Shown here: piece by piece, positions 40,631-48,763 of the stretch
Layout: each line of letters starts with the position of its first letter
Position numbering within the stretch: the stretch's first letter is position 1
Assembly: GCA_964511945.1 (NCBI GenBank)
Contig: CAZEHO010000010.1
Coordinates: 1 to 64,000 of the forward strand
Origin: CAZEHO01 sp964511945
Lineage (GTDB): Bacteria > Actinomycetota > Acidimicrobiia > Spongiisociales > UBA11373
Length of the DNA: 64,000 nt
Direction: 5' to 3'
Notes under the pieces: generated by a model
The model's input: the letters and a program-made list of their open reading frames with translations, nothing else
Told to the model about the DNA's origin: nothing
Database searches by the model: none
Translations under genes and position numbers: made by a program

Positions 40631-43365
40631 CGGACGACGACGTTGACCAGCTTCGGAGGCCGCACGATGACCCGAACCGGTTCGGCGCCACCGAGATGCC
40701 CCTGGATCCGCTCGGACTCCAGCGCCAGGCGCTCGGCCTCTTCCTCGGACACATCGATGTCGACCTCGATGCGATCCCGTACCTTGCCGTTCACCTGCAC
40801 GACCATCGTGACGGTCTCCGCCTTGGCCAGATCCTCATCGAAGGTGGGCCACTCCGTGTAGGCGATCGATCCTTCGTGCCCCATCCGCTCCCACAGCTCT
40901 TCGCAGACGTGCGGCGTGAACGGGGCCAGCAGGCGGATGAAGCCGTCAGCCACCTCTGCCGGCACCGCGTCGAGCCCGACCAGCTCATTGTTGAGTTCGA
41001 AGAACCGTGCCACGGCAGTGTTGAAGCGAAGGCCGGCCATGTCGTCGGTGACCTGCTTGATGGTGCGGTGCAGCGCACGCCGGAGATCGTCGCCGGCAGC
41101 CTCGTCGGTGATCAGAAGTTCGTCGGATTCCTCATCGACGAAGTTGCGCCACAACCGCTGCATGAAGCGATGGACTCCGACGATGTCCTTGGTGGTCCAC
41201 GGTTTCGACGCGTCGAGCGGTCCCATGAACATCTCGTAGAGCCGCAGCGTGTCGACCCCGTACTCAACGAAGATGTCGTCGGGGTTGACCGAGTTCTTCA
41301 GGGACTTGCCCATCTTGCCGGGGCGCCGTGACACCGGCTCACCCTGATAGAAGAACCCGCCGTCGCGCTCCTCGACATCGGCCGCCGGCACGTAGACGCC
41401 TCGGGAATCCTGGAACGCGTCGGCCAGGATGTACCCCTGGTTGTACAGCCGGCCGAACGGCTCAGGCGTCGAGATGTGACCGAGGTCGTAGAGCACCTTG
41501 TGCCAGAACCGCGAATACAGCAGGTGGAGCACCGCGTGTTCGACACCACCGACGTACAGGTCCACCCCGTTGCCGCCCATCCAGTACTGCTCGGCGGTCT
41601 CATCGACCGGCCGCTCACTGTTGGAGGGGTCGATGTAGCGCAGGTAGTACCAGCACGACCCCGCCCACTGCGGCATGGTGTTGAGCTCGCGGGTGTAGCT
41701 CACGCCGTCGATCTCGACGTACTTCCACTCGTCGCCGGCCCGGCCGAGCGCCGGCTCCGGCAGAGCGTTCTCGTCGTCGCTGGCGTGCGGTGTGAAGTCA
41801 TCGATCTCCGGCAGGCGAAGCGGCAGTTCATCGTCGGGTACCGCCAGCAGTTCGCCGTTGGGGCCGTGGAGGATCGGAATCGGCTCGCCCCAGTAGCGCT
41901 GGCGGCTGAACAGCCAGTCGCGCAGCTTGTAGCTGACCGCGCCCTCACCGCTCCCCTGCTCCTCGAGCCAGGTGATTATGCGGCTCTTGGCATCGGCGAT
42001 GCCGAGCCCGTCGAGGAACCGGCTGTTGATCGCCGGGCCCTCACCGGTGTATGCCTTGCCCTCCCAATCGGCCGGCGGTTCCACGGTCCGGATGATCGGC
42101 AGGTCGAAGACCTCGGCGAACTCCCAGTCGCGCTCGTCCTGTCCGGGCACCGCCATGATCGCCCCGGTGCCGTACCCCATCAGCACGTAGTCGGCGATGA
42201 AGACCGGGATGTGCTCACCGTTGGTCGGGTTCTCGGCGAAGGCGCCGATGAACACGCCGGTCTTCTCCAGCGTCTCCACCTGGCGCTCCAATTCGGACTT
42301 GGCGGCTACTTCGGTGCGATATGCGGCCACCGCCTCTGCGGGAGTGGCGGCACCTCCGGTCCACGCGTCCTTCGTTCCTCCGGGCCACTCCGCTGAGATG
42401 ATCTCGTCGACCAGCGGGTGTTCCGGCGCCAGCACCATGTAGGTAGCGCCGAAGAGGGTGTCGGGCCGCGTGGTGAACACTTCCATCTCGTAATCGTGAC
42501 CTATCACCGGGAACACCACCCGGGCGCCCTCACTGCGGCCGATCCAGTTGCGCTGCATGAGCTTCGTGGATTCGGGCCAGTCGACCAGATCGAGGTCGTC
42601 GAGCAGCCGGTCGGCATACGCGGTGATCCGGAGCATCCACTGCCGCAGCGGACGGCGATACACCGGGAAGTCACCACGATCGGAGCGGCCGTCCTTGGTC
42701 ACTTCCTCGTTGGCCAGCACGGTGCCGAGGCCGGGGCACCAGTTGACCGGCACCTCGTCGATGTAGGCGAGGCGGCGATCGTCGAGGAACCGGCGCTGCT
42801 CATCCGCATCGAGGTCGGCCCACGGGAGGCCGTCGGCGTCCCGCTCCCCCGACTCCATTTCGGATACGAGGTCTGCAATCGGGCGGGCCTTGTCGGCATC
42901 GGGATCGAACCAGGAATCGAACAGCCGCAGGAAGATCCACTGAGTCCAGCGGTAGTACTCAGGATCCGTGGTGGCCAGCTCCCGGCTCCAATCGAAGGAC
43001 AGCCCGAACGCCTTGAGCTGCCGTTCGTACGTTGCGATATTCGCCTCGGTCGTGATCCGGGGATGTACGCCGGTCTCGACCGCGTACTGCTCGGCGGGCA
43101 GCCCGAACGAATCGAACCCCATCGGATGCAGAACGTTGAACCCGCTCATCCGCATGAAGCGGGAGTAGATGTCGGATCCGATGTAGCCGAGCGGGTGACC
43201 GACATGGAGCCCCTGGCCGGATGGGTAAGGGAACATGTCGAGCACGTAGAGCTTGGGCCGGCTGTCGTCGAACCCGGGATCACCGGGGTTGAGCACGCGG
43301 AAGGTGCCCGTGTCCTCCCAGCGCTGCTGCCACTTCTGTTCGATCGCTTGATGGTCGTAGTTCAC
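40627..43365 (-). CDS. leuS: leucine--tRNA ligase
   Basis: The 912-aa class I synthetase starts at GTG 43365 (NYDHQAIEQKWQQRWEDTG) after GGAGG. The HIGH box is HVGHPLGY in PYPSGQGLHVGHPLGY. An editing CP1 domain follows (about residues 220-420), then the KMSKS equivalent GKMGKSLKNSVNPDD and a C-terminal tRNA-binding domain. Upstream residues in the open frame are not conserved. It is followed by two overlapping genes. Confidence 0.96.
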   Translation of the reverse strand: MNYDHQAIEQKWQQRWEDTGTFRVLNPGDPGFDDSRPKLYVLDMFPYPSGQGLHVGHPLGYIGSDIYSRFMRMSGFNVLHPMGFDSFGLPAEQYAVETGVHPRITTEANIATYERQLKAFGLSFDWSRELATTDPEYYRWTQWIFLRLFDSWFDPDADKARPIADLVSEMESGERDADGLPWADLDADEQRRFLDDRRLAYIDEVPVNWCPGLGTVLANEEVTKDGRSDRGDFPVYRRPLRQWMLRITAYADRLLDDLDLVDWPESTKLMQRNWIGRSEGARVVFPVIGHDYEMEVFTTRPDTLFGATYMVLAPEHPLVDEIISAEWPGGTKDAWTGGAATPAEAVAAYRTEVAAKSELERQVETLEKTGVFIGAFAENPTNGEHIPVFIADYVLMGYGTGAIMAVPGQDERDWEFAEVFDLPIIRTVEPPADWEGKAYTGEGPAINSRFLDGLGIADAKSRIITWLEEQGSGEGAVSYKLRDWLFSRQRYWGEPIPILHGPNGELLAVPDDELPLRLPEIDDFTPHASDDENALPEPALGRAGDEWKYVEIDGVSYTRELNTMPQWAGSCWYYLRYIDPSNSERPVDETAEQYWMGGNGVDLYVGGVEHAVLHLLYSRFWHKVLYDLGHISTPEPFGRLYNQGYILADAFQDSRGVYVPAADVEERDGGFFYQGEPVSRRPGKMGKSLKNSVNPDDIFVEYGVDTLRLYEMFMGPLDASKPWTTKDIVGVHRFMQRLWRNFVDEESDELLITDEAAGDDLRRALHRTIKQVTDDMAGLRFNTAVARFFELNNELVGLDAVPAEVADGFIRLLAPFTPHVCEELWERMGHEGSIAYTEWPTFDEDLAKAETVTMVVQVNGKVRDRIEVDIDVSEEEAERLALESERIQGHLGGAEPVRVIVRPPKLVNVVVR

Positions 43366-43452
43366 GGAGCCTCCAGAAGCAGCGAGGGTACCACCGGCCC
43401 GGCCGGCCTCTCGGGAGGGCGCAAGGCGGCACAACACCCTACGATCCCCACC

Positions 43453-43902
43453 ATGCCGCTCACCTCAGACCAGCATCGCGCCATCGCCGTCGAGACCTTC
43501 AACCGCACCTGGGACCTGCTCGAAGCCGAACCGGGTCCGGAACGGGATCAGGAGCTACTGAGCACTGTGCTCGCCTCGCATTACCACTGGCGGATCGCCG
43601 GTGAGCCGCGCAACTTCGCCATCAGTGACTGGCAGGTGTCGCGGGCGTTCTCGGCCGTCGGCGACGCGGCCCAGGCCACCGCCTGGGGCCTTGCCTGCCT
43701 GGACCTGATCGAGAGCCACGACCTCGGGGCCTTCCTGCTGGGTTCAGCCCACGAGGCCCTTGCCCGTGCCGCGCTGACCGGCGGCGATACCAGAGAACGC
43801 GACCGGTACCTGGCTCTCGCCGATCAAGCACTTGCCGCAATCACCGATGACGAGGAGCGAGAGGTCCTCGAAGCGGACCTCCAGGATCTTCGCGGCGCCT
43901 AA
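43453..43902 (+). CDS. conserved hypothetical protein, helical
   Basis: The 149-aa soluble all-helical protein starts at ATG 43453 (MPLTSDQHRAIAVETFNRTW). It has TPR-like character (SDWQVSRAFSAVGDAAQATA, ALAAITDDEEREVLEADL). Related hypothetical proteins occur in Actinomycetota with no known role. It is divergent from leuS with an 87-bp spacer. Confidence 0.65.
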   Translation: MPLTSDQHRAIAVETFNRTWDLLEAEPGPERDQELLSTVLASHYHWRIAGEPRNFAISDWQVSRAFSAVGDAAQATAWGLACLDLIESHDLGAFLLGSAHEALARAALTGGDTRERDRYLALADQALAAITDDEEREVLEADLQDLRGA

Positions 43903-43984
43903 GGGTGTTGCACGAAGCGCGTTCAGGTGCGCGTGAGGCGCGCCGGGGTCTATGCGATGCCGGCGCTATCCGTCCGATGCTCGG

Positions 43985-44419
43985 CTACGCCCTGGCGCGA
44001 TCCTGAGCGCTCTGCTCGTCGCGCAGCCGCCTGGTGAGGTGCACCAGCAATGACCACGCCATCCCGGGTCGCGTCTTCACCAGCGGCTTGAAGTCCCACG
44101 ATGCGATGCCGATCGTTGTGACGTCCGAGGTCGCAATGATCGACGCCGTCCGCGGACCTTCGTCGATGAGGGCCATCTCACCAAAGAAGTCGCCGGGGCC
44201 GAGCCGGGCCACAGTCCGGCCGGAGCGGGCCACTCGGACCTCACCCTCGAGGATCAGTTCGAATCCGACGCCGCTGTCGCCTTCTTTGATGATCGTCTTG
44301 CCGGCTTCGTGGTGAACGACACCCGAGACATTGACGATGTGACGCAGGTCGGCGCCGTTAAGCCCCTCGAAGAGCCGCACCCTGCTGAGCTGTTCCAGCC
44401 GTTCCTTCTTCGTGACCAC
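43985..44419 (-). CDS. cyclic nucleotide-binding domain protein
   Basis: The 144-aa protein starts at GTG 44419, with GGGGAGGT just upstream. It is essentially one CNB domain: LFEGLNGADLRHIV, GVGFELILEGEVRVARSG and the phosphate-binding cassette FFGEMALIDEGPRTAS. There is no DNA-binding helix-turn-helix, so it is not a full Crp regulator. It may work as a partner or sensor for cAMP; the large cyclase at 17367-20957 is one possible source in the same genome. Confidence 0.8.
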   Translation of the reverse strand: MVTKKERLEQLSRVRLFEGLNGADLRHIVNVSGVVHHEAGKTIIKEGDSGVGFELILEGEVRVARSGRTVARLGPGDFFGEMALIDEGPRTASIIATSDVTTIGIASWDFKPLVKTRPGMAWSLLVHLTRRLRDEQSAQDRARA

Positions 44420-44507
44420 AGGACCTCCCCTAATTCTTTCCTGCACAGCGAGCCTAATGCCATGGCGGAGAGGCTGTGGCACACTCGGGCAAACGGCCCT
44501 GACTCGA

Positions 44508-44927
44508 TCAGTCGATCACGATCGGCTCCCCGACGCACACCACAACGTGCGACACTGCCTTGGCCGACGACCCGCGATCGCCATTCGGATTCGTCCACGA
44601 TCCACCCGCCACGTTCGGGGAAGCCTCGAACCGGTCCCGTCCGGCCTTCACCATGAGTTCGGCGACCACCCCGCCGGAAGCGGCGTAGCTGAACCCGATG
44701 TACTCCCCGTCGTCACCCACCTTCAGCTGCCAGTCGGAGAGCACAACCGTGGCACCGTCGACATTCGCGGAAACGTCCCGCGCTCCGAGATCGCTGCCCT
44801 CGAACTTGGCGCAGTTGTCGGGAAGGGGCTTGGCGAAAGCCGGGATCGCCGCTGCAGCAAGCCCAAGGGCGAGTCTCGCCGAGCCGAGACCCCGAGGTGA
44901 CCGAGTTTGCGCACGTCGCGGGAGCAT
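44508..44927 (-). CDS. secreted hypothetical protein
   Basis: The 139-aa protein from ATG 44927 has a long, Arg-rich signal peptide (LGSARLALGLAAAAIPAFA) and a mature domain with NCAKFEGSD, WQLKVGDDGEYIGFSYAAS and a C-terminal SHVVVCVG. The last motif is seen in small actinobacterial exported proteins. No function is known. A coding-looking relic lies head-to-head just upstream on the other strand. Confidence 0.55.
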   Translation of the reverse strand: MLPRRAQTRSPRGLGSARLALGLAAAAIPAFAKPLPDNCAKFEGSDLGARDVSANVDGATVVLSDWQLKVGDDGEYIGFSYAASGGVVAELMVKAGRDRFEASPNVAGGSWTNPNGDRGSSAKAVSHVVVCVGEPIVID

Positions 44928-44937
44928 TCCCTCGAGC

Positions 44938-45096
44938 AGATCCGTCCGGGTCCTGTTCGAGCACGGCCACTTGTTGGGTGAGGCGCCGTTCTTCGAGAGC
45001 ACAGGCCAGACCCGGTTCATCGAGTTTCGGGATCGGCGCGAGGGCCGGGTGGCAGCCGTCGACGATCTGCTGGACCGGACGTTGTCGCAGGACTGA
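44938..45096 (+). pseudogene. 3' gene relic, unknown
   Basis: This plus-strand frame reads VLFEHGHLLGEAPFFEST, GQTRFIEFRDR and VAAVDDLLDRTLSQD before a stop at 45096. Third codon positions are strongly G/C-biased, as in real genes of this window. The frame runs antisense through the secreted gene at its 5' side and has no credible start, so it is probably the surviving C terminus of a disrupted gene. Confidence 0.35.
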
Positions 45097-45134
45097 AGCC
45101 GGATTCACCCGGCGCCGCTCTCCGAACCTTGCCC

Positions 45135-45509
45135 TCAGCGCGTGACGGCCAGTCCGATCAGGCCCCCGGCGAGGACCAGGTTTGCAATGGTTCCCCCAGG
45201 GTTCGATGCGGCCGCACCGATGATGGCGAAACAGGCACCCGCATAGAGCGCCGGCTGCACGAGATCACCCCGTGTGAAGATCATCACGGCAACGGTCGCC
45301 TCCCAGAGCACAAGAACGATCGCCACAGCTACTGCGTTGGGGATCACCACCTTCTCGATCGCCCACCGAGCCGGGGGCAGCCACGCCCCTTCGGCGAAGC
45401 TGCCGAAGAACTCGTCTCCGTGAGACATGGTGTACACGGCGTTGAACAGTGCGCCCATCGCAAACAGAACGCCGTACCCGATCTCCGCAACGCTTCGCAG
45501 CGTGCTCAC
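45135..45509 (-). CDS. small membrane protein in MarR operon (second)
   Basis: The 124-aa protein starts at GTG 45509, overlapping the previous stop as GTGA. It has about four transmembrane helices (IGYGVLFAMGALFNAVYTM, VAVAIVLVLWEATVAVMIF, YAGACFAIIGAAA, IANLVLAGGLIGLAV). It resembles small DoxX-like or uncharacterised membrane proteins. It is co-transcribed with the upstream membrane gene and the MarR regulator, so it is probably under that regulator. Confidence 0.65.
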   Translation of the reverse strand: MSTLRSVAEIGYGVLFAMGALFNAVYTMSHGDEFFGSFAEGAWLPPARWAIEKVVIPNAVAVAIVLVLWEATVAVMIFTRGDLVQPALYAGACFAIIGAAASNPGGTIANLVLAGGLIGLAVTR

Positions 45510-45910
45510 CGCCGACCCTCGACCCATCTGCCCATCAGGTACGCGGACGTGAAGATCAGCGCGAACGGAATCCATGTTCCCAACGGACTGGCGAACATCT
45601 CGAAGCTCCGCTCGATGACGAGCGCAACGAGGAAGAAGTCCACGACGATCACGAAGCCGACGAACGTGGTGGCGGTCTGGAACGGTGTCGTGTAGCCGAA
45701 GCGCCGGTAGTAGTTCCACGATACGGTGCCGGCGAAGATCGGGGCTCCGATGGCGTGGATGACCAACGCGACGTCAACGGAGATCACTGCCATCGGGATC
45801 ATCATCGCCGCGGTGCAAAGCGCCCACGAGACGAACGCGTGAGCGAGCAGTGTGATGATCTGACGCCGATCGAGCGATGTCGATTCTGACGAATGAATCG
45901 TGGTAGTCAT
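45506..45910 (-). CDS. small membrane protein in MarR operon (first)
   Basis: The 134-aa protein has four predicted membrane helices (LLAHAFVSWALCTAAMMIPM, VIHAIGAPIFAGTVSW, FVGFVIVVDFFLVALVI, WIPFALIFTSAYLMGRWV). No family is recognised with certainty. It starts 6 bp after the MarR stop and overlaps the next membrane gene by 4 bp, forming a three-gene operon. Confidence 0.7.
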   Translation of the reverse strand: MTTTIHSSESTSLDRRQIITLLAHAFVSWALCTAAMMIPMAVISVDVALVIHAIGAPIFAGTVSWNYYRRFGYTTPFQTATTFVGFVIVVDFFLVALVIERSFEMFASPLGTWIPFALIFTSAYLMGRWVEGRR

Positions 45911-45916
45911 GTGAGA

Positions 45917-46390
45917 TCACCCCCAGGTCTCAAGCGATTCATTGAGCCGGCCGAGCAGTTCGGCGAGCGTGGCAACCTCTTCCGAGGAGAGCCCGGAGCA
46001 GCAGCCGCCGAACATTTCCTGCGTCGTGGGCACGGCGGATTCCATTGCCCTCCCAGCCTCGGTCAATTGGACGAGGAGGCTGCGACGGTCGGCAGGGTTG
46101 GATTCCCGAGTTACAAGGCCCTTGCGTTCGAGGACGTCGACGATTCCGGTCACGGTCGCCGGTGTGCACAGAGCCACTATGGCGAGTTCCTTCAGGGGGC
46201 GCAGGTCTCGGTCCCACAACGCACCCATCACGACGAACTGCGCCGGAGTGAGCCCGGCGGCAGCAGTGGTCCGTCGCTGGACTCCCTTGAGAGCAACTGC
46301 ATTCTTCTCAATGAGCCGAAACACGTCGGGAAGAGTTCCGGGTCGAAACATCTCACTCGGAGCCAAATTATCAGGATCCACATTATTCAT
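45917..46390 (-). CDS. MarR family transcriptional regulator
   Basis: The 157-aa winged-helix protein has GLTPAQFVVMGALWDRDL, the recognition-helix region CTPATVTGIVDVLERKGLV and wing residues RESNPADRRSLLVQLTEAG. It ends with Cys-containing FGGCCSGLSSEE. MarR proteins sense small phenolics, oxidants or drugs and repress neighbouring genes. The ATG at 46390 lies inside an inverted repeat, so repression could act directly at its own start. Two membrane protein genes follow at once. Confidence 0.88.
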   Translation of the reverse strand: MNNVDPDNLAPSEMFRPGTLPDVFRLIEKNAVALKGVQRRTTAAAGLTPAQFVVMGALWDRDLRPLKELAIVALCTPATVTGIVDVLERKGLVTRESNPADRRSLLVQLTEAGRAMESAVPTTQEMFGGCCSGLSSEEVATLAELLGRLNESLETWG

Positions 46391-46402
46391 ATCCGTAATA
46401 AT
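46382..46402. promoter_or_regulatory. inverted repeat, MarR operator candidate
   Basis: ATTATT, 9 nt, AATAAT, an AT-rich dyad in otherwise GC-rich DNA, overlaps the MarR start codon and lies 25 bp before the divergent ParB-like gene. It includes a TATTAT box on the minus strand. Position and symmetry suggest an operator controlling both directions. Confidence 0.5.
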
Positions 46403-46426
46403 AGCGGTTTGAGGTAGGGTTGCCTA

Positions 46427-47296
46427 GTGGTCTCGGCAGTAAGGCACAGATCGTGTGGGGCGCTGCTGGATCTCGACGAGGTCAAAGACGCACTCGGCCT
46501 CGTTCAGCAGTCTCCGCTCGGACTACAACCGATACCGGTTAATCACATCGTCGGCACGGTCGGCCGTCGTGGAGATTTCGATCGCTGCTTTCACCCGCTC
46601 CGCCCAGATCTTCGAGATCGGATGGCGCGGGTCCATGAAGCGTTCCCCGACGGGGCACTCCCCTCCATCGACGTGTTCCAGATTGACGACGCCTACTTCG
46701 TCTCGGACGGCCATCATCGGGTTGCGCTGGCGCGGCGCTGCGGCATCGAGTTCATCGACGCGATGGTGACCGAGATCCATGGGCCGTATCGCCTCGGCCC
46801 CGACGTCGATCCGGCCCAGATCGAGGCCACCGCACACGAACGGCGGTTCCTCGAGGAGAGCGGACTTGCCCTCGTTCGGCCCGACGCTCGATTCGTTCTG
46901 TCGCAGCCGGTCGGATATGCCGACATGGCCGCGGCAATCAAGGCGCACGGCTACGACCTCATGCAACGCGAGGAGAGCTGGCTCTCCCCTCATCGGGTGG
47001 CCGCTCATTGGCACGATTGCGTGTACCAGCCGACGCTCGACCACGCTGCCTCATCGGGCCTCGACGCCTTGCTCCCGGCGTGCGCGGATGCCGACATGTT
47101 CCTGTTTCTCCACCGCTCGCATCGCAGCGCATTCAGCAGCGACTGTGCTGAAGCCGAGGCGGCGATCGAGCAGGCCGTCATCGAGGAGTCAAGGCCACCG
47201 ACAGGGCTGCGAGCTCTGGTCCGGAGGCTGCTCCCGCACCGGGACCGCGGGGCAACCACCCGGCCGCTCCCGCGCCGATCCGACGATCAGGATTGA
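46427..47296 (+). CDS. ParB-like nuclease-domain protein
   Basis: The 289-aa protein starts at GTG 46427. Residues 35-115 match a ParB/Srx-type domain found in stand-alone actinobacterial proteins: IPVNHIVGTVGRRGDFDRCF, RMARVHEAFPDGALPSIDV and DAYFVSDGHHRVALARRCG. There is no helix-turn-helix or partition partner, so it is not a chromosome-partition ParB. The C terminus is Arg-rich. It is divergent from the MarR operon. The function is not known. Confidence 0.65.
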   Translation: MVSAVRHRSCGALLDLDEVKDALGLVQQSPLGLQPIPVNHIVGTVGRRGDFDRCFHPLRPDLRDRMARVHEAFPDGALPSIDVFQIDDAYFVSDGHHRVALARRCGIEFIDAMVTEIHGPYRLGPDVDPAQIEATAHERRFLEESGLALVRPDARFVLSQPVGYADMAAAIKAHGYDLMQREESWLSPHRVAAHWHDCVYQPTLDHAASSGLDALLPACADADMFLFLHRSHRSAFSSDCAEAEAAIEQAVIEESRPPTGLRALVRRLLPHRDRGATTRPLPRRSDDQD

Positions 47297-47534
47297 CGAC
47301 GGCCGGCCAGGCAATATCTTCCTCCCCTCAGGGGGAGGGTGGACGGGCTCGAAGGGCCGGGACGGAGGGGGTCGGCGGTGGCGCGCACGGGTAGGACTCT
47401 CCCCACCTCGTTCCTCCGTCGCTCGGCCCCCCTCCCTGATGGAGGGGAAACCCAACGCGAAGAAACGACCCAGCTGGATCGCTTCGCAAGGTGGAGAATC
47501 TGAGGGATTCTCCCAAACTGCCCGCAGGGCAGCC

Positions 47535-47557
47535 GTGGAGCTGACGGGATTTGAACC
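47535..47557 (-). repeat. duplicated tRNA-Ala 3' end
   Basis: These 23 bases are identical to 47636-47658 and cover the discriminator, acceptor 3' strand and part of the T arm of tRNA-Ala. The two copies are 101 bp apart in direct orientation. Confidence 0.75.
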
Positions 47558-47597
47558 ATCTACGCGAAGGGCCCGCCGGCCCTCAGAACCAACAGAA

Positions 47598-47628
47598 GCG
47601 AACCACGCGCAGCCAGGTCGTGGTTCGC
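47598..47628 (-). terminator. tRNA-Ala terminator hairpin
   Basis: A perfect 10-bp stem (gcgaaccacg / cgtggttcgc) with an 11-nt loop lies 9 bp beyond the tRNA 3' end on the minus strand and is followed by a T-rich stretch. Confidence 0.65.
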
Positions 47629-47636
47629 CTCGTTTG

Positions 47637-47710
47637 TGGAGCTGACGGGATTTGAACCCGTGACCCCTTGCATGCCATGCAAGTGCTCTGCCGAACTGAG
47701 CTACAGCCCC
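47637..47710 (-). tRNA. tRNA-Ala(GGC)
   Basis: The 74-nt cloverleaf has acceptor GGGGCTG/CAGCTCC, including the G3-U70 wobble pair that identifies tRNA-Ala. The D arm is GCTC/GAGC, the anticodon arm CTTGC-ATGGCAT-GCAAG gives GGC, the T arm is ACGGG/CCCGT and the discriminator is A. CCA is not encoded. Confidence 0.96.
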
Positions 47711-47754
47711 GTGGGCGGCGATTGTATCAGCCGGTGTGGCCCGGCCGAACCGGC

Positions 47755-48120
47755 TTATGCCCGGGCGTCGGAGTACTCGCGCCGGGGTGCGTCACCCCAC
47801 AGCCGCTCTATGTCGTAGAACTGCCGGGTCGACTCGTCGAACACGTGCACCACGATGTCGCCGTAGTCGAGGAGCACCCAGGTCGCGTCCTCAACCCCTT
47901 CCCTGCGCAGTGGCCGGCGGTCGATCTCCTTCAGCTTCGCCTCGGCTTCCTCGGCGAGCGTCACGATGTGACGGCGCGAGGTTCCACTGGCGATGACGAA
48001 CAGGTCGGTGATGACGAGGTGGCTCGACACATCGAGCAGGACGATGCCCAGACCCTTCTTGTCGTCGATCGCAGCAGCGGCCAGTTCTGCGGCCTGCGTG
48101 GTGTCTGGGTGAATCGCTAT
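47755..48120 (-). CDS. rsfS: ribosomal silencing factor RsfS
   Basis: The protein of about 121 aa binds uL14 and blocks subunit joining. Core motifs: LGIVLLDVSSHLVITDLFVI, GTSRRHIVTL, WVLLDYGDIVVHVFDESTR and QFYDIERLWGDA. Conserved sequence extends upstream of the first GTG (48030) to about 48120 (HPDTTQAAELAAAAIDDKKG), but no ATG, GTG or TTG lies there. The best start is ATA at 48120, ten nt after GAGAGG; ATT at 48114 is the alternative. It lies 55 bp downstream of nadD. Confidence 0.85.
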   Translation of the reverse strand: MAIHPDTTQAAELAAAAIDDKKGLGIVLLDVSSHLVITDLFVIASGTSRRHIVTLAEEAEAKLKEIDRRPLRREGVEDATWVLLDYGDIVVHVFDESTRQFYDIERLWGDAPRREYSDARA

Positions 48121-48175
48121 GGGGGTCCGACCTCTCTCGGGAATCCAGACAGTGTACCGGTGCCCCGGCCCACGC

Positions 48176-48763
48176 CTATGAATCCGGTGCGTACAGATCG
48201 TGCTCGACGATATAGCGGTGCACCGGCTCGCGGACCAGGAACCGAATCGATCGGCCCTGGCTCCGCATCCGCCGCAGTTCGGTCCCGCTGATGGGCAGGA
48301 GCGGTGAGTCGAGCCAGGCCACGGTGCCGGCGACGGACTCGACGGCCTCCCGCGAGACCCCGGGTCGGGCCATCACCGCCAGTTCGACCCTGGCGAGCAC
48401 CTCTTCGTAGCGGTGCCACGTGGGCAGCCCTGCGGCGGCGTCGGCACCGAGGATCAGCACGATCTCCTCGTCATCGGAGAACGCACTCAGGGTGTCGACG
48501 GTATAGGTCCACCCGTCGCGGTTCACCTCACGATCGTCGGCAACGATGTACTCGACGTCGTCGGTGGCCGCCAGCGTCATCTGCCACCGGTGAGTGGCAT
48601 CGCTGACATCACGATCTGCCTTCTGCCACGGGACGCCGGCCGGCATGAACGTGACCAGGTCGAGGCCGAGTTGGCCGTAGGCGGCTTCGGCGGCCACCAG
48701 ATGAGCCAGATGAGGGGGATCGAACGTCCCGCCGAGCAGGCCTCGTCGCACGCACCACAGCAT
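48176..48763 (-). CDS. nadD: nicotinate-nucleotide adenylyltransferase
   Basis: The 195-aa enzyme makes deamido-NAD from nicotinate mononucleotide and ATP. ATG 48763 (MLWCVRRGLLGGTFDPPHLA) places the GGTFDPPHLAHL nucleotide-binding motif near the N terminus. LILGADAAAGLPTWHRYEE and the ISGTELRRM motif (ISSTxxR type) are present. It is followed by rsfS, a standard pairing. The upstream M23-like frame overlaps its first 155 nt. Confidence 0.93.
   Translation of the reverse strand: MLWCVRRGLLGGTFDPPHLAHLVAAEAAYGQLGLDLVTFMPAGVPWQKADRDVSDATHRWQMTLAATDDVEYIVADDREVNRDGWTYTVDTLSAFSDDEEIVLILGADAAAGLPTWHRYEEVLARVELAVMARPGVSREAVESVAGTVAWLDSPLLPISGTELRRMRSQGRSIRFLVREPVHRYIVEHDLYAPDS

Larger units (their letters stand above)
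47297..47636. other. gene-free spacer with hairpins and tRNA fragment
   Basis: No gene is seen. The stretch holds several inverted repeats (ctcccctcagggggag near 47330, ccctccctgatggaggg near 47425, ggagaatctgagggattctc near 47492), a 23-bp copy of the tRNA-Ala 3' end and the tRNA terminator hairpin. Confidence 0.5.

Noticed and set aside
46427..47296. Chromosome-partition ParB
   Set aside because: It has no ParA neighbour, no helix-turn-helix and no parS-like palindromes nearby; only the ParB/Srx-type domain is shared.
47310..47510. GC hairpins before tRNA-Ala as a structured RNA
   Set aside because: The inverted repeats are short and separate, with no consistent fold or recognisable RNA family; they are more likely terminators or decay.
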